The position numbers and the translations under genes are program-made. Of a stretch of DNA of 64,000 bases, positions 45,370-56,498 are shown piece after piece. Numbering within the stretch: the first letter of the stretch is position 1; each line of letters starts with the position of its first letter. A model generated the notes under the pieces. The model saw only the letters and a list, made by a program, of their open reading frames with translations, made no database searches and was not told where the DNA came from. This DNA comes from Myxocyprinus asiaticus (taxonomy: Eukaryota > Chordata > Actinopteri > Cypriniformes > Catostomidae): the NCBI RefSeq assembly GCF_019703515.2, contig NC_059348.1:24910156-24974155 (forward strand). The letters run 5' to 3'.

Positions 45370-45790
45370 GAAGAGCTGAAGCGCTGAGAGGGCCAAGAGG
45401 AGCGAGTGAGCCAAAGGACCGTTTGAGGCGCTTTTTCTGCTCTCGTCTCATAAATAATGCAGCGGCTTTCATCTAATTTCCATCCTTGCAGTCACAAGGA
45501 GAGTACTAGCTTAACTAATTGCTCTAAACAGGGGCGGTGGTTAATTGGGATGGCAGACTGCATTAGAGGAGCAGCTTTAATGAGTGACGCTATGCACGTA
45601 GCAGCCTCTGATCTGCACACTGACCTAAGAATTGCGAGACTGCCCTCAAGCTTTTTAACCTGCTGATCCAAAAGCCAACCCGAGACCACTTCGAAACTTT
45701 CCGACACTTCGCCACTGCACTGATCCGCCAACCTACATTTTGCCAGCAGCATTGCCATGTGCCCTGATCCATGCACGTTCATGCCAAACA
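45370..45790. promoter_or_regulatory. Candidate conserved non-coding element
   Basis: A long repeat-free, compositionally balanced block with clustered homeodomain-type TAAT cores (CTAATTTCC, TAACTAATTG, GTTAATTGGG, TTTAATGAG) and a CATAAATAA word. A 99-codon minus frame crosses it without splice signals. The block looks like a developmental enhancer, but without alignment this is inference. Confidence 0.3.
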
Positions 45791-46940
45791 CACTTGTGAT
45801 GTGCCTAGAGGTAAATCAATGACCCCTCCTTCCCTGGTGTCAACAAAAAGAGTACTAGAAGGGTACAAGTTCACAGAGTCCAAACACTGCGAATAGGGTG
45901 TAAAAATCAGGTTGTGATCAGTCACGGAGCAGGCAGAGCTAGCATGGTTTGATTGAAAAAGACAAAGACTTTTTGAAGTGTGTAATTCAAGGAAGCACAT
46001 CAGTCATGCTGTTCCCCACTCATGGGACTGCTCTCTCTCTCCCTGTGCGTCAAACCGAAAGAAGAGTCTTTGTGGAACACTCGGGGAGAGGGAAATCTGT
46101 TCTCCTCCAACTGCACAGCCAGAGGCAGCAGCATGCATTTCACACACAGATGCAGGACAAATAAAAAGCACAGGTTGTTTTGTTTCAACTGGGGATTAAA
46201 TATTTATCTGGCGTATTTTATTAACAGGCCGAGGAGCTCAGGCGGAGCAAGCGCCACAGCTGTTCTGTCACATTTCTAAATAGCTGTGGGTTGTTTGTTG
46301 TATTGTTTGCAGTTTATTTATTTATTTATATTTGTTTGTTCTCATGTACCCATGAGAAGACAATGAGATTCCACATCAAAAAAGAGCAAGAGTAAGAACT
46401 TATGACTACATTCAGGTGACTCATCCACCCCCCTTCCTGACTGACTAAAGATTGTTACCATACAAACATTCTAAAAAGTTGTCACATCTCTGGATGACAT
46501 ATCAGCTCTTTGTATTCCCTTTGCATTGTTTTGACTTTTGATGCTTTTCATCTCTTTCCAGTCTTGCGAACAGCACACAGAGTGATCGACAAATGCTCTT
46601 CGAAGACACTTGTGTATTGTCGGATTAAAGTGTGCTTTTGTAGCGTGTATGCTGTTATGTCACTTTTGTTTTGTTTGTTTGCCCAAACATGGCTGATTTA
46701 ACTATCTAGGTAGGACGTACTGTGTTCACTAAACAGTATTTCAGCGCAAAACCTGTATCTTATTCATTAACCATTTGCAATCCAGTTGCAATCCAGTTTA
46801 GCCAGTCACTAAATGCACTGACAGAGCTCTGCGCAATGAGTTTTTAAATTAAGCAATTGTTGTTCTTTTCAATGGAAACATGCCCCTTTTTTATTTAAAT
46901 TATGCTTGTTATAGATTGCGCTTATTTATAAAACTCAGAT
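45791..46940. other. Non-coding DNA; 46130-46290 possibly conserved
   Basis: 46130-46290 has the same balanced, AT-hook-bearing texture (AAATATTTATCTGG, TATTTTATTAACAGG) as the block at 45370. The rest is unremarkable. Confidence 0.35.
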
Positions 46941-46948
46941 GCAATTAA

Positions 46949-47375
46949 AGGTGCTGTAAGTGATTTTTTCATGGAAAGGTATACAAAAAATCATCCTACT
47001 CCCTGAAAGATATTAATGAAATAAGTGTCCTGAGATATCTCACCTTTCTCTGTGACAGCTCTAGACTCTGTAAACAGCAAACAAAAATGTGTCTGCAGGA
47101 TTGACACTTTCTGTCTGTCAATCATTTTGCGCATTCTCATAGTATTATAGTTGCAGCAAATGAATGCCATTTTTATGCCATGTAGCTCATAACAGTTGTC
47201 AGCTGAGGGCGCTATAATGCTGCTGTTGTTTTTGACATCCGCTTTTGCTCGGTGTCGATATTAAGAAAGCTCATTTAGTACTTTTGGACTGCGGGTTTTG
47301 GAAAGAGGGGCTGTGGCTAAGTCAATGGCTCAGCTTGTGGAAATTCTAGAACAGCTAAAATCACTTACAGCATCT
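46949..47375. mobile_element. TTAA-flanked TIR MITE
   Basis: The ends are AGGTGCTGTAAGTGATTTT and, reversed, AGATGCTGTAAGTGATTTT, with TTAA directly on both sides (46945-46948, 47376-47379). A TTAA duplication points to a piggyBac-type target, although a PIF/Harbinger-type 3-bp target within TTAA is not excluded. No ORF. Confidence 0.78.
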
Positions 47376-47379
47376 TTAA

Positions 47380-48474
47380 CATTGTGCTAATACCAGACGA
47401 TAAACAGAATTTTATTAAAAAAGTTTGTTTTGCACTTTTTCTATTAATCACGGCAGCAGTAATTAATCGAATAATAATCAAATGATGCAGTAGAGCATTA
47501 TAACTGGCCATATATCTAGTCAAGTATATTTTAAGGGAGTGATGTCTTTGTCTCTTGAACAGTTATGGCTAGTTTTCAATCTCATTCAAAATAACAGCGG
47601 GAGGCGCTTCATTCACAGTGACGTTAATACGATTAGCATTACTAACATTAATATGATTGCAATAGAATGTCATTATTAAAATTTGGACCATGTTGTTAGG
47701 TAGCTGGATGCTCCCTGGATGCCTGGAACTAATGGATATTAAAGTGTTTAGATTGCTGAAAGAGCACCCACAAATGGACGCATGAACCACTGCAATGAAT
47801 GAAGCGAGACGGCTGGATACGTGTAGTACTAACAGCTGTAGCATACATCTTATCTCTAGTAGGTAAACAACATTTTTGCCAACTTTTGTAAGTTTGATAC
47901 AGTAGGTAGAGTTACAAATGAGGAACAAATTAAACAATAATCTACTTGTCAGAGTAGCCTCACAAGTTCTAAATTGGTAGTTGAGAAAACTAACATAAAA
48001 TTATAATACAACAGGCTACACATAATACGCAGTGACTTTCAGACACGTTTTTTTTTTTTCAATATAGCATGTTCTTTTTGCGCAGCTAACAAAACCAAAA
48101 ATAAAATAAAATAAAACCTTTAAAAAACAGGAGATGCACCAACAATGAGGTCTGTGCTCTATTTTCTTTTCTTTTTTTTTTCAAGCTTGTTATTGCTCAG
48201 AAGTTGTGCAGTAGAACATTGCAAGTGTGATAAACCACTGTGGGCTGTATCAGAGCATAACTTGTGTAATTAAGTGTAACTATCACAAAATTACAGCGAA
48301 CATGATGTAGCATTAACTGTAAGGTACTGTTAGAAAAAGTCATAGCAGCTATTAAGCAGTGTGAATGAGTTGATCTAAGCAGAGGAGCAGAGACTGTAAA
48401 AATTATGACTGCTGTGCTTGTAGCCCACCATTATTTTGGCTTTCACATCCTGCCTGTCTTTGTAAGTACCGCTC
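47380..48474. other. AT-rich non-coding DNA
   Basis: T-runs near 48048 and 48170. The 122-codon minus frame at 47569-47937 has no recognisable domain. Confidence 0.5.
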
Positions 48475-48600
48475 CCTTGTGTATGCTAATTGCAGGCCGA
48501 ATTTAAATCAATACCTTTGAGGGAAGAAGGCGATGAAATCCATCCAAACCGCCGTGTGCTCACAAAGGCCTCATTAAAGACTGGAGCAACATGATGCCTC
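48475..48600. promoter_or_regulatory. Repeat-free stretch with an octamer-like site
   Basis: Contains ATGCTAAT (48483-48490) directly followed by TGCAGG, in balanced sequence adjacent to the exon at 48641-48768. Possibly a conserved intronic element. Confidence 0.22.
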
Positions 48601-48640
48601 CTACTCAACACCCCCTCTCCTCCCACCCCTACTCACTCAC

Positions 48641-48768
48641 CGATATTTGTGTTCAGGTCCCATACGGTGCACGCTTTTAGAGCGCTGCAGTATATCCTGT
48701 CATTCGTACATTTGGACTTGAGCTGGGATACCATGTGTTGTTCCTCAAGGAGCAAGCATTTCTCTTGC
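48641..48768 (-). CDS. Internal coding exon of an unassigned minus-strand gene
   Basis: 128 nt on the minus strand, with a T-rich acceptor (...TTGTTTTTATTATCGGCAG) and a donor G|GTGAGTGAG. One frame is fully open: it reads QEKCLLLEEQHMVSQLKSKC and continues TNDRIYCSALKACTVWDLNT. One base at each edge joins codons with neighbouring exons, so the upstream intron is phase 2 and the downstream one phase 1. The VWDLNT ending preceded by a short hydrophobic strand resembles a WD40-repeat blade, but a single blade-like motif is not enough to name a family. Neighbouring exons were not found. Both splice sites are strong and the sequence is repeat-free. Confidence 0.5.
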
Positions 48769-48977
48769 CTGCCGATAATAAAAACAACCTGGAAACAAAA
48801 TGTATGAATGTATGTAGATGAGATGGATGAAACTGCAAGAGTGGGTGTTGGATCTGGTGAGGGGTCAGAAAATAATGGGAGAGTTTGTAAGGTTGAGCTG
48901 CTGATCTGCTATAGTCCAATAATTGAAATATTCTCTCTCATCTCTTCCTTCTTTGCACATCTGTACGCTGCTACACA

Positions 48978-48979
<2 letters not shown>

Positions 48980-49031
<52 letters not shown>
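48980..49031. repeat. (AC)n microsatellite
   Basis: About 26 AC units. Confidence 0.95.
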
Positions 49032-49034
<3 letters not shown>

Positions 49035-49198
49035 TTTCTGTTCCTCATGGTCCCTTACATTGACTTTAAAAGAAAGAGGGTGTGCTAATTAACATTATTT
49101 TCTGACCGTCAGTGGAGGAGTAAAAGAACACAGCAGAATTGGTAAAAGTGAGAATCAAAAGTGACTTTAAACTTAAACTGGGGGGCCTGGTATTCTTA

Positions 49199-50125
49199 AA
49201 GGGGTAGTTCAAATTCTGTCATCACGTATTCACACTCATGTTGATCCAAACCCGAATATGTCAGAGTTCAGCCACTTATGTTGATTGTGTTTTGTTGTCT
49301 TTGTGGCTGAGCTCTGACATCCTTGTTTAGTGTTTTTGTCTAGTCTATGTGAGAATGCATGGCTTGCCCTTTTTGGCACTGTCATGGATTCTTGTCTTGT
49401 TGGTTATTGGCACAAGTGCATTGCTCTTATGTCATTCTTGCATCATGCACTCATGTCAGTTGTTTTGTGTTTGTCTCTCGCAACCTCGGGCGCGCTTCAC
49501 GTTGCACTCACCTTGCGCTACGCGTCCGGGTCGCAATTTGTTGTCATGTTGTGCTGTACCCTCGCACAAATATCTCCTCTTGTCTGTCGTTTGGTATGAG
49601 CACATGTTGCCATTGTCTCTGGCAATATGCACTCGTTTCATTCGGGTGTTGTGTCTGTGAGATCGCGTGGCATTGTTTAATTTCTGTATTGCCACGTGTC
49701 TCTCAGTCTTGTGTCACACCCTGCCTCCTTGTCTCCTCATTATTAGTTTATTGTTTTCACCTGTTCCTGTTTAACCTGTTTGATTTCTCCCCTTTATTAG
49801 CTCCTCGTGTACGCTGTCCTTTGCTGGATTGTTTCACTTAATTCATTCACTCCTGTCGCCCTGTGCTTGTGTGAGCTGTCTGCCTCCCCTGTTAGTTTAG
49901 TACTTCTTGTGTTTTTTTCTAGTCTGGATTTGTTTGGTGTTTTCTCCATCAAGAGAGTTTTGGTTTTGTATGTTTTTCTGTTTTATTTAATAAAAGCTCA
50001 TTGATGCCGTCTGGCTTGGGTCCTTCCTTAAACACCCAGTTCTGTGACAGAATGATTTTCTCTCTCTTCTGTGGAACACAAAAGAGATGTTAGGCAGTAT
50101 GTCAGTCTCAGTCACTATTCACCTT
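49199..50125. mobile_element. Foldback-family MITE interrupted by a solo LTR
   Basis: The left piece (49199-49258) starts AAAGGGGTAGTTCA. The right piece (50050-50125) has 'cttctgtggaacacaaaag' and 'cagtctcagtcac'. The family pattern continues across the 791-bp LTR. Confidence 0.6.
49259..50049 (+). mobile_element. Solo LTR, 791 bp
   Basis: Starts TGTCAGAGTTC and ends CTGTGACA, with AATAAA near 49989. The flanking 5-mers GAATA and GAATG match at four of five positions. It differs in sequence from the element 1/2 LTRs. Its last part is copied again at 53111-53241. Confidence 0.72.
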
Positions 50126-50697
50126 CTTTGCATCTTCTTTGCATCTTTTTTCAATACAGTGTAAACACGGTGGCTCTGTGGCACTATCAAAACATTGCTC
50201 TGTTTGTTTGAGCATCCTGATCAGCCTGATACAGCAACATTGGCTCAACCAATGGCATGTGTTTGGACCAGAACTCTCTGTTTGGCTAACCAATGGCATT
50301 TGGGAGGAATGTTTGGGAAACCTGTTTGAAAGCATAATTTATTCACTTTAGCTTTAAATTAGAAGACTCTTTTTTTCTGTTTACAGAGCCTATCAGACTG
50401 ATCTCACAGTGAAAGTGTAAACATTATGTTGTTGAAATGCAACCTCCGAATCCCTCTCGTCACTGGTTATGCAAACGTGATTACTTCCTGGATTACTTCC
50501 GGGTCTCCCATGCAGTGGGCGCAATGCACTTCCAATAGCAGCACAAGGGAAGGTAAACACACTGGAGCTGATGTAAAAATGTCTGAAAGGAGATGCCGCT
50601 TGTCAGTGAATCTACATATTATGTCAGATCCTAGGGTACTGGAACTCTCGGAAACCACATTCCGACTTCCTGGGCTGCATTAATGCACGGAAATCTT
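49922..50697. repeat. Dispersed duplication, copy A
   Basis: This begins within the solo LTR at GTCTGG, crosses the LTR end and adjacent MITE and continues through an unclassified repeat to 'gggctgcattaatgca'. The same series recurs in the same orientation at 53111-54140 with few differences. Copy A lacks about 265 bp present in copy B (53611-53880). Confidence 0.88.
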
Positions 50698-51415
50698 CGT
50701 GCCAGCTACTTATGGAAGACTGTTGTAGATATGGGCCTACATCCACAAGGACTTCCTTTTCTCCCACTTAATATGCTCCTGATAGATGCAAGTGTTCACT
50801 ATATGGCCTATCTGCTGATTTAGATTGGATCCACAAACGTGCATGCTCATGGCCAAAATTCCTGTTGAATCGCAATGTGCTCGCTAAGGCTTGGGCTCTT
50901 CAACCCGTGAGGTGCTATAGCCAAAGATGGCCTGTAATTTAGACCTGGCAAATGAAAGTGCCAGGGAACTCGATCAATTTCAAATTGTACATGGGAGTCA
51001 TTTAGCGTGCTGGCAGCGGCACTGCAGCCACTGTAACGCAGCTCTGGCCAGGTTGCTATAGTAACGGCAGGCAGAGGAGAGGCAGCCCGGCCGGTGTCTG
51101 TTGGAGCGAATGTGACTCCCGTGAACTGTCTGATAGCATGCAGAAGCCGAGAGCGCATAAAGGATTAGGAGAATGTGTTCACAGGAAATGAACTGAGAGA
51201 TCTGTGTGAGAGAGGTGGGAGGAAGGAGATGAGAAGAAGATTCTGGCAGAGAACACCCCCCTCCTCCAATTCATTCTGACAATTCATCTTTTGTACCTTA
51301 TCTGAAGCATTGATCTTTGGAGCATATGATGCACGACATGTGTATTCTCTGTCAATTTCACAAGTGTCAACCTTCAAGTTTAAAGATTGATACATGTATA
51401 TTATTTGTTCAACCA
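50698..51415. other. Unique non-coding DNA
   Basis: No bounded repeat or exon was recognised. The 103-codon minus frame at 50847-51158 has no domain or splice support. Confidence 0.5.
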
Positions 51416-51495
51416 ATTAAAGACATAGTTAACCCAAAAAATGTATTTCTGCCATGATTTACTCATCCTTGTTGTTCCAAACACGTAGGCTGCTA
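51416..51495. mobile_element. Foldback-family MITE, left fragment
   Basis: Starts TTAAAGACATAGTTAACCC and retains 'catgatttactcatcc'. The right half is absent. Confidence 0.55.
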
Positions 51496-52393
51496 TTTTC
51501 AATAGTCTTTCTGCCCATGCAACAGTTCATAGTAATAAACAAAACAAAAAAAAGCACAATCACATTAAAGTGGTACATACAACTTGCACACTATTACAAG
51601 TCTTTTAAGTCATACAATATATTTGTGTGAGGAACAGACCAAAATTTATGTCAATATTCACTTCTCAAGCTGTTACTTGAGAACATTTGTGACCAGATCT
51701 TTGAGTCAGGGAGTTGAATTCGAGAACCGGGTCAGTTGGTTGATCTGGTTAAGAAATTTACACCTGGCATTTGACATGCACCATTTACAACTGGCATTGA
51801 AATGCATTTTCGGATCGCTGTGGAATAGCATTTGACCACATTAAATCCATTGTTAAAGGGCTGTGTTTGGGGCTTTTGCCTTTTTCTGTTTATTCTTCCA
51901 TTACAATGTGAAGAACACAGCAGACACTGCGGTCTTGTGATCTTCCCTAGTGAAAAAATAATATACTTAAGCACACTTTATTCTTGGGTGCTTCAGTATA
52001 CTAAAGTGTATTGCTGGCAGGCTATAAATTGGTATACTTAAAGTCTGCTAAATTGGAACAAATAATTTTGTACTTAAAGAAGCAATATGTAATATATTTA
52101 CTGTATTAAAGCCTAAAATTATTATAATATGTTATCAGAGATTTAGGAAACATGCTAAGTTGAAATACTGGCTTCTTTGAAAATAATGCTACAGCCAGTA
52201 TATTCCACTTTGAAATGTCCATTCCGGGCTGGAATGTCTGTTTGTGTTCTGGTCTGTGTGATCCTGCCCACTGCCTATTTCCCAGTAGTATTTCGACACC
52301 CGGGGTTGCCAGATTTTAAACAAGTTAGCAGGAAAACACAGCGTGCTACAGCCATGGAAGCCAGCAATACATCTAGCTAACATTAACAGAGTT

Positions 52394-53110
52394 CAGTGGC
52401 GATTTCTCAGGGCCAGCAAAGCCTTCTCTGCCGGCGTAAATACTTTTTCATCCTTTCATTCTCATTGACCTTTTTGCCTAAGTATTTTCAATTGCTTTCC
52501 ACACCTAATTCATCTACAAACGAATAGCAAAAAACAAAAAGTTTATCCAATCAGAATTTATTCTTCAAAGCTTACAAAAGTATGACAACTGTTTCACAAA
52601 ATGCATGCCCGAAGCCATGCTCCTTAGCCGAAGCAGCACTTGAATCTGAGCTCCACCCCGTCAGGCCTTCAGAATTTCTGCAGAATCCCTCAAAACTGCA
52701 GTGAATAGGCATCTAAAGTCAGATTGTCAGATTCATCAGCCAATCAGATTGATTATTTGTTCTTGGTGGGTGTGGTCTTTAGGATATGTCCCAATCCATG
52801 CCTTCTAGCTGGCCTTGAGTGACGCAATCATGCTTTAAGTGAAGCAAAGAGAACGAGATCTTGCTGACGAGTCGACTGTCATCACTGCCGCTATCGCCAT
52901 TGAGAAAGAGATCCTTATGCGATTGATTGATAAACAGGAAAGGAGGACTGATTTTCACTTCAAGCAAATTGGTAAGTGCTTTTTGCATTGTTATAGCAAC
53001 ATCAGGAGTTTTCTAAGTGTAAATTAGGCTAACTGAGCATTCAGTGTAGGATCATGTTTTGAAAAGTAACCGTGTACCCTGACGAAACAAAATTTATTGC
53101 AAGCAAAATT
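52394..53110 (+). mobile_element. hAT-like 5' fragment with exon-like sequence
   Basis: Begins CAGTGGCGATTTCTCAGGG, a hAT-type end. An open frame at 52839-52971 (a charged helical peptide with EKEILMRLIDKQERRTDFHF) runs into ATTG|GTAAGTGC, a strong donor, and resembles the 5' exon of a transposon-encoded gene. The frame opens on GTG, not ATG. The fragment is cut off by the copy B junction at 53111. Confidence 0.35.
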
Positions 53111-54140
53111 GTCTGGTTTTTGTTTTGTCTTTTCTCCATCAAGAGAGTTTTGGTTTTGTATGTTTTTCTGTTTTATTTAATAATAGCTCATTGATACCAC
53201 CTGCACTTGGGTCCTTCCTTAAACACCTAATTCTGTGACAGAATGACTTTCTCTGTCTTCTGTGGAACACAAAAGGAGATGTTAGGCAGTCAGTCTCAGT
53301 CACTATTCACCTTCTTTGCATCTTCTTTGCATCTTTTTTCAATACAGTGTAAACACGGTGGCTCTGTGGCACTATCAAAATATTGCTCTGTTTGTTTGAG
53401 CATCCTGATCAGCCTGATACAGCAACATTGGCTCAACCAATGGCATGTGTTTGGACCAGAACTATCTGTTTGGCTAACCAATGGCATTTGGGAGGAATGT
53501 TTGGGAAACCTGTTTGAAAGTATAATTTATTCACTTTTGCTTTAAATTAGAAGACTCTTTTTTCTGTTTACAGAGCCTATCAGACTGATCTCACAGTGAA
53601 AGTGTAAACATTATGTTGACTTTTCTTTTGCTAAAACCGGTCTGTGCTCAGCTAAATGCAAAACACTGCCGCCAGTGGCCAAAGCAATAAGCGTTGTTGG
53701 GCATATGGGCACGGGTGAGCTTTACAGGTGTAATGTCCACGAAAGGATGCTAAAAGTGAGTTATGAAGTCAGTTGTTTTCAGCTGTACAAGCTGTACAGT
53801 GAAGAGGAATGCATATTTTATAAATTGTACCCCCGACCCAAACCCTAAACCTAAACCAAACCATCAGTGGTTTGATGTAAGGGGAAAATGCAACCTCCGA
53901 ATCCCTCTCGTCACTGATTATGCGAATGTGATTAATTCCTGGATTACTTCCGTGTCTCCCATGCTGCTGGCGCAATGCACTTCCAGTCATGGAACAAGGG
54001 AAGGTAAACACGCTGGAGACGATGTAAAAATGTCTGAAAGGAGATGCCGCTTGTCAGTGGAACTACATATTGTGGCAGGTCCTAGGGTACTGGAACTCTC
54101 GGAAACCACATGCAGACTTCCAGGGCTGCATTAATGCATG
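53111..54140. repeat. Dispersed duplication, copy B
   Basis: This starts mid-LTR at GTCTGG with no LTR sequence before it, so it is a secondary copy of the arrangement in copy A. It retains the 265-bp segment (53611-53880) that a diverged relative at 9433-9976 also has, so copy A probably lost it. Confidence 0.88.
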
Positions 54141-54368
54141 GGCTTACCTAGGCTTAAGCTCCGGGGCCCGGGGCAAAATTTAAGCAAAATTTAAATCACA
54201 AATATTAATAGAGAGCTTTTTCTTGGTATTAGACCTCCTTGGTTTTGGCTTTTGTCAATTGGTATTATTAGTTGACTGCCACGTAATGTATGATAGGCAT
54301 ACGGTGTCTTATTCATTGTGAAACTGTGTTTTCTTAATGGCATGAATCGCACTGAAGGCCTAGACTTC

Positions 54369-55128
54369 GGGGGCTTTCACACTGGGCACGTTTGCTATGG
54401 TCCGATTCCGAGTGCGATTGTTCCCGGTGCCCCCCACAGCGTTGGTCTGGTTTCACACTCACTTGATTCTATCGAACCCTGGTCCATTTGCGTTCATCTT
54501 ACGTCATTACAAACACGCAAGATGAACAAAATGCGACTCATCATACTTTTGTTTTTTTGTTATTTTGGTGCCATTATGCAAAGCGTAACTCATCAGATGT
54601 CTAGGGGAAGACGGCTTGCTGCGCAAACGGCATTTTTTGAGGAGACAGCTGATTGCAAGGAATTCATTTGCATCTTTGTTTACACTGCACGCTTACGCTC
54701 GTGTCCAAGGTGAAGTTATCGCCACTGTCATCTCCTATTATACCCTATATTTATAACCTATAATAGTATTTATATATAGTATTTATAAGGTGTATAGATA
54801 GATAGACAGACAGTATTTATAGTGTTGATTGTACTTGTATGTCATTGTGGTGTCATTACTTTTTTGGGACTTTCAGGAATGTGTGGATCCTCGTGTGCTG
54901 TCGAAACTAATGATGTTGTCATCAGTTAAAACGCATGCGCAGGTTACTTTACTTCCTGAACGAGTGCGCACCCGAGTCTGATAACCGAACTCAGACCACC
55001 TCCTACAGGTAGTCACGGGTTCGTTACCGTGGTGCGCTCCCCGGTCCGCATGACAGCTTTCACATTACCAATTTTTCATGCGAACCATGAACTGTTTCAA
55101 ACTAAACTGCCAGTGTGAAAGCACCCTC
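54369..55128. mobile_element. TIR DNA transposon remnant
   Basis: The left end GGGGGCTTTCACACTGGG and right end reversed GAGGGTGCTTTCACACTGG are imperfect TIRs. An ATG at 54522 opens a short frame with a hydrophobic N-terminus (MNKMRLIILLFFCYFGAIM) ending at 54713; this could be the start of a degraded element protein. The superfamily is uncertain. Confidence 0.6.
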
Positions 55129-55531
55129 AAAATGCACGGGCCACGGCTGACCTCTAAAAGTTCTAGAGTTCTAAAAAATCCACATGAGCTTGTTTATCAT
55201 TTGCAAACAATAAAAATATTGCAAACATACATTAGCTGATCAACTTACAGTGTAAGGCTCATCACTTGCCATTGTCAGTTTGCTCATTCTTGATGCGTAA
55301 CCTCTACCTGCTTCGAGTCTGAGGAGCGGGGGAGACAACTCTCTCCAGTATTTTGAATTTGGACTGCAGTACCCATTTTAAACGCTTGATGTCAATGTTA
55401 CATATTGCTCCTTTCATGCACTTTAGTTTGCTGAAATCAGTGCTGTGGTGCAATTAAAGATGTGTTAAGTATACTTGGTTGTGCTAAATGGAACTATTTC
55501 AAATATACTTTAGTACACTTTAAATATCTAC

Positions 55532-56498
55532 TAGGGATGGGCGGATCGATACTAAAGTATAGATACTTCCGATACTTGATGTGTTATCAAGTATATCAAT
55601 CCTCACATAAAAATATTGATTCTGATGTTTTTTTGTTTTTGTTTTTTTTTTTTTTTTTTTTTTATTTATTTAGTTTTTTACAAGTGATATTATTATTTAG
55701 ATTACATAAATATGAATGCATCTCATAAGCTTCGAAGTGGAAAAAATAATTATATGAGCGAATTGTTTGCATGGCACCAGAACTATTTTTCTTGACACAC
55801 AGAAATGCTAATACACACAAGCAGTCAGACATACACGCACACCCTTTCACTCATATCGCTCGTTCAAAGAGGGAGCAGTGCTTTCTGAGGTAATGATAGA
55901 AAAAAACTGGAGTTATTCACACTAAGTAATGACAAACCTAGACATGACATGTATTATAATGGGATTGTGTGGCAATTTTTCAGGTTTATTTAAATTCAGA
56001 GTTGTATAAACATTGATAATGACCTTTAATCCTCATTAATAAATGATACCCTTACGAAAACTTACCATGGATTTACTGTAATAATATTGTATTAACCATG
56101 ACTAGTAACCATGTTTTTTTTGTTTTGTTTTTGGCAGTAACCAAGGTTTTGATAAAATTAACCATGGTTTTACTACAGCATTACTGTAGTATCCATATGG
56201 CATCTTGGTTTAAGTAATAGTTACCATATAATAATATCTATGGTTAATTTTATGGTTTTATATGTGGCTTACACTAACACATTTTTAAAGGGTAAACAAA
56301 GCAGCTTAATAATTTTCTATTTAGGCTCATAAATTTATAAAAAAATATAAGCAATAATAAAGTTACTCATGTTATACAAATCATTTGTAAAAATTCAATT
56401 TAATTGAGGTATCGGTATTGGTATCGATTTCGGCGATATTGGCCTAAAAGTACATGGTATCAGATCGAAAAGAAAATAATTGGTATCACCCACCTCTA
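55532..56498. mobile_element. hAT-like element
   Basis: The left end TAGGGATGGGCGGATCGATAC and the right end reversed TAGAGGTGGGTGATACC are inverted relatives of the common hAT terminus. Inner GATAC/GGTATC words alternate near both ends. A clean 8-bp duplication is not visible. A T-run lies at about 55637-55662. A fragment is present at 31730-31835. Confidence 0.65.

Larger units (their letters stand above)
52076..55414. mobile_element. TIR transposon pair enclosing a nested complex
   Basis: AAAGAAGCAATATGTAA (52076-52092) and, reversed, AAAGGAGCAATATGTAA (55398-55414) form matching termini. The left arm extends to about 52390 and the right arm from about 55180. Between them lie a hAT-like fragment (52394-53110), duplication copy B and another TIR element (54369-55128). 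The termini could also belong to two separate copies. Confidence 0.55.

Noticed and set aside
45492..45791. 99-codon minus-strand frame
   Set aside because: It has no splice sites, no initiating context and no recognised domain. The block is better described as possible non-coding conserved DNA.
49330..50004. Several hydrophobic Cys-rich frames of up to 160 codons
   Set aside because: They lie wholly within the solo LTR, overlap in all three frames and have no domain.
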